Shown: positions 41,624 to 42,379 of the stretch, piece by piece | Layout: each line of letters starts with the position of its first letter | Numbering within the stretch: position 1 is the first letter of the stretch | From: an uncultured Oscillospiraceae bacterium | GTDB lineage: Bacteria > Bacillota > Clostridia > Oscillospirales > Ruminococcaceae | NCBI GenBank assembly: GCA_934446455.1 | Contig: CAKSEE010000021.1 | Span: 1 to 42,379 of the forward strand | DNA: 42,379 nucleotides | Reading direction: 5' to 3' | Made by a program: the position numbers and the translations under genes | Notes under the pieces: model-generated | Told to the model about the DNA's origin: nothing | The model's database searches: none | Seen by the model: only the letters and a program-made list of their open reading frames with translations

Positions 41624-42283
41624 ATGAAAGCGATAATTGTGGGCGGCGGCAAGGTGGGCTTTTACCTTGCGAAAACGCTTCTGGAGCACGACTACGACGT
41701 AACGGTGATAGAGCAGGACAAGGAGCACAGCAGGTTCTGCGCCAACAACCTTGACGCGCAGGTAAGCTGCGGCAGCGGCACAAGCGTTGAAACGCTAGAG
41801 GCGTGCGGCGCTGCGGAAGCGGACGTTGTGATAGCGGTAACGGGCAAGGACGAAAGCAACCTTGTGTGCTGCCAGATAGCGCGGCTGCGCTTTGGCGTTA
41901 AAAAAACCATCGCAAGAGTGAACGACCCCAAAAACACGCAGGCGCTCGAGCGGCTCGGCGTGGACATTGTGGTGTCGGCTACGGACAACATAATACAAAA
42001 GCTTGAGCACGAGGTGGACCTGAGCCGCATGAAGCAGCTCATAGAGCTTGACGGCAACGCCTCGCTGCTGGAGATAACCCTCCCTGCGGAATACCGCCTT
42101 GAGGGAACGCCGCTCGCGGCGCTTTCGCTGCCGCCCTCGTGCAACATCGCCTGCATAACGCGCGCGGGCAGAACGATAATCCCGCGCGGACAAACCGTGC
42201 TTTACGGCGGGGACGTAATGCTTGTAGTGGCACAGCTCAGCGCGGAAAAGGATTTGCGCAGGGCGCTTAAGATAAAGGACTGA
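41624..42283 (+). CDS. TrkA-type potassium uptake regulator, second of two
   Basis: The 219-residue protein has the Rossmann motif GGGKVGFYLA, the acidic residue in VTVIEQDKEH and DVVIAVTGKDESNLVCCQIA with the RVNDPKN pattern. The TrkA-C domain follows with FIG-like segments (LLEITLPAEYRLEGTPLAAL). It starts 12 bases after the first TrkA stop with GAGG upstream. The NAD-binding motif is closer to consensus than in the first copy, and together they may form a mixed regulator ring. Confidence 0.92.
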   Translation: MKAIIVGGGKVGFYLAKTLLEHDYDVTVIEQDKEHSRFCANNLDAQVSCGSGTSVETLEACGAAEADVVIAVTGKDESNLVCCQIARLRFGVKKTIARVNDPKNTQALERLGVDIVVSATDNIIQKLEHEVDLSRMKQLIELDGNASLLEITLPAEYRLEGTPLAALSLPPSCNIACITRAGRTIIPRGQTVLYGGDVMLVVAQLSAEKDLRRALKIKD

Positions 42284-42284
42284 C

Positions 42285-42358
42285 GCTCCCTTTCAGGGAG
42301 CACAGCTTGTCGAAAAAGTATGTTATGCCCGCGAAGCGGGCTTTGAAATCCGTTTTTT
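42285..42358 (+). terminator. Hairpins after the second trkA gene
   Basis: GCTCCCT (42285-42291) pairs with AGGGAGC (42295-42301) without a T run. GCCCGC (42327-42332) pairs with GCGGGC (42336-42341), with TTTTTT only 11 bases later. One or both could end the run. Nothing else is seen to the window edge. Confidence 0.4.
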
Positions 42359-42379
42359 GTCACGGCTCCGCCGGGGCAA

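Noticed and set aside
1..42379. CRISPR arrays or phage genes
   Set aside because: No regularly spaced repeats and no cas, capsid, terminase or integrase-type phage genes were seen.

Overview
The window looks like a chromosomal segment from a gut Clostridia bacterium, most likely a Ruminococcus-type member of the Oscillospiraceae. The reasons are strong AGGAGG-type ribosome binding sites with GTG and TTG starts, a single-membrane (Gram-positive) envelope gene set, a dockerin protein beside a cohesin protein, surface proteins ending in sorting-signal-like tails, a GH130 mannosyl-glucose phosphorylase, a long-form hibernation factor and a MsmK/UgpC-type sugar ATPase. The lineage is an inference from gene content; no species is claimed.

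Left part (1-13.2 kb): the 3' end of an IS3-type transposase, a leucine-rich-repeat lipoprotein with a one-base frame problem after its start, a MoxR ATPase with an unknown partner, a stand-alone multi-sugar ABC ATPase, a DUF4830 protein, and a transglutaminase-like lipoprotein. The 3' end of that lipoprotein overlaps the convergent queH gene across an 18-bp tandem repeat read in both directions. Next come hpf, a four-gene minus-strand set (glycosyl-phosphate transferase, O-antigen-ligase-like protein, pgsA, PHP phosphatase), a rubredoxin and rnhA.

Centre (13.2-27.2 kb): a ten-gene minus-strand operon read from one consensus promoter at about 27,150-27,175. In order it encodes two MacB/LolD-type ATPases (the second with an AbrB/SpoVT-like tail), a 989-residue solute-binding protein with N-terminal carbohydrate-binding-like domains and no lipobox, a CUT1 permease pair, a beta-propeller/TPR membrane protein, a YIP1-family membrane protein, a DUF5696 secreted protein, and a second CUT1 permease pair with long charged N-terminal tails. 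It contains no FtsX/MacB-type permease and no sugar-type ATPase. This is the best candidate in the window for an undescribed system: a large cell-surface glycan capture and import machine.

Surface block (27.5-32.9 kb): a cohesin-like anchored protein, an 884-residue helical dockerin protein and two paralogous surface proteins ending in SPDTG plus hydrophobic plus RKRK. This resembles a small cellulosome or amylosome-like adhesion unit.

Right part (33.1-42.4 kb): tRNA-Arg(CCT), a cytidylate-kinase-like protein, a HAD phosphatase and a small membrane protein on the minus strand. Then a plus-strand run from one strong promoter: GH130 phosphorylase, NUDIX hydrolase, a short SecA (SecA2-like), mnmE and two TrkA-type potassium regulators. 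The last 96 bases hold only hairpins.
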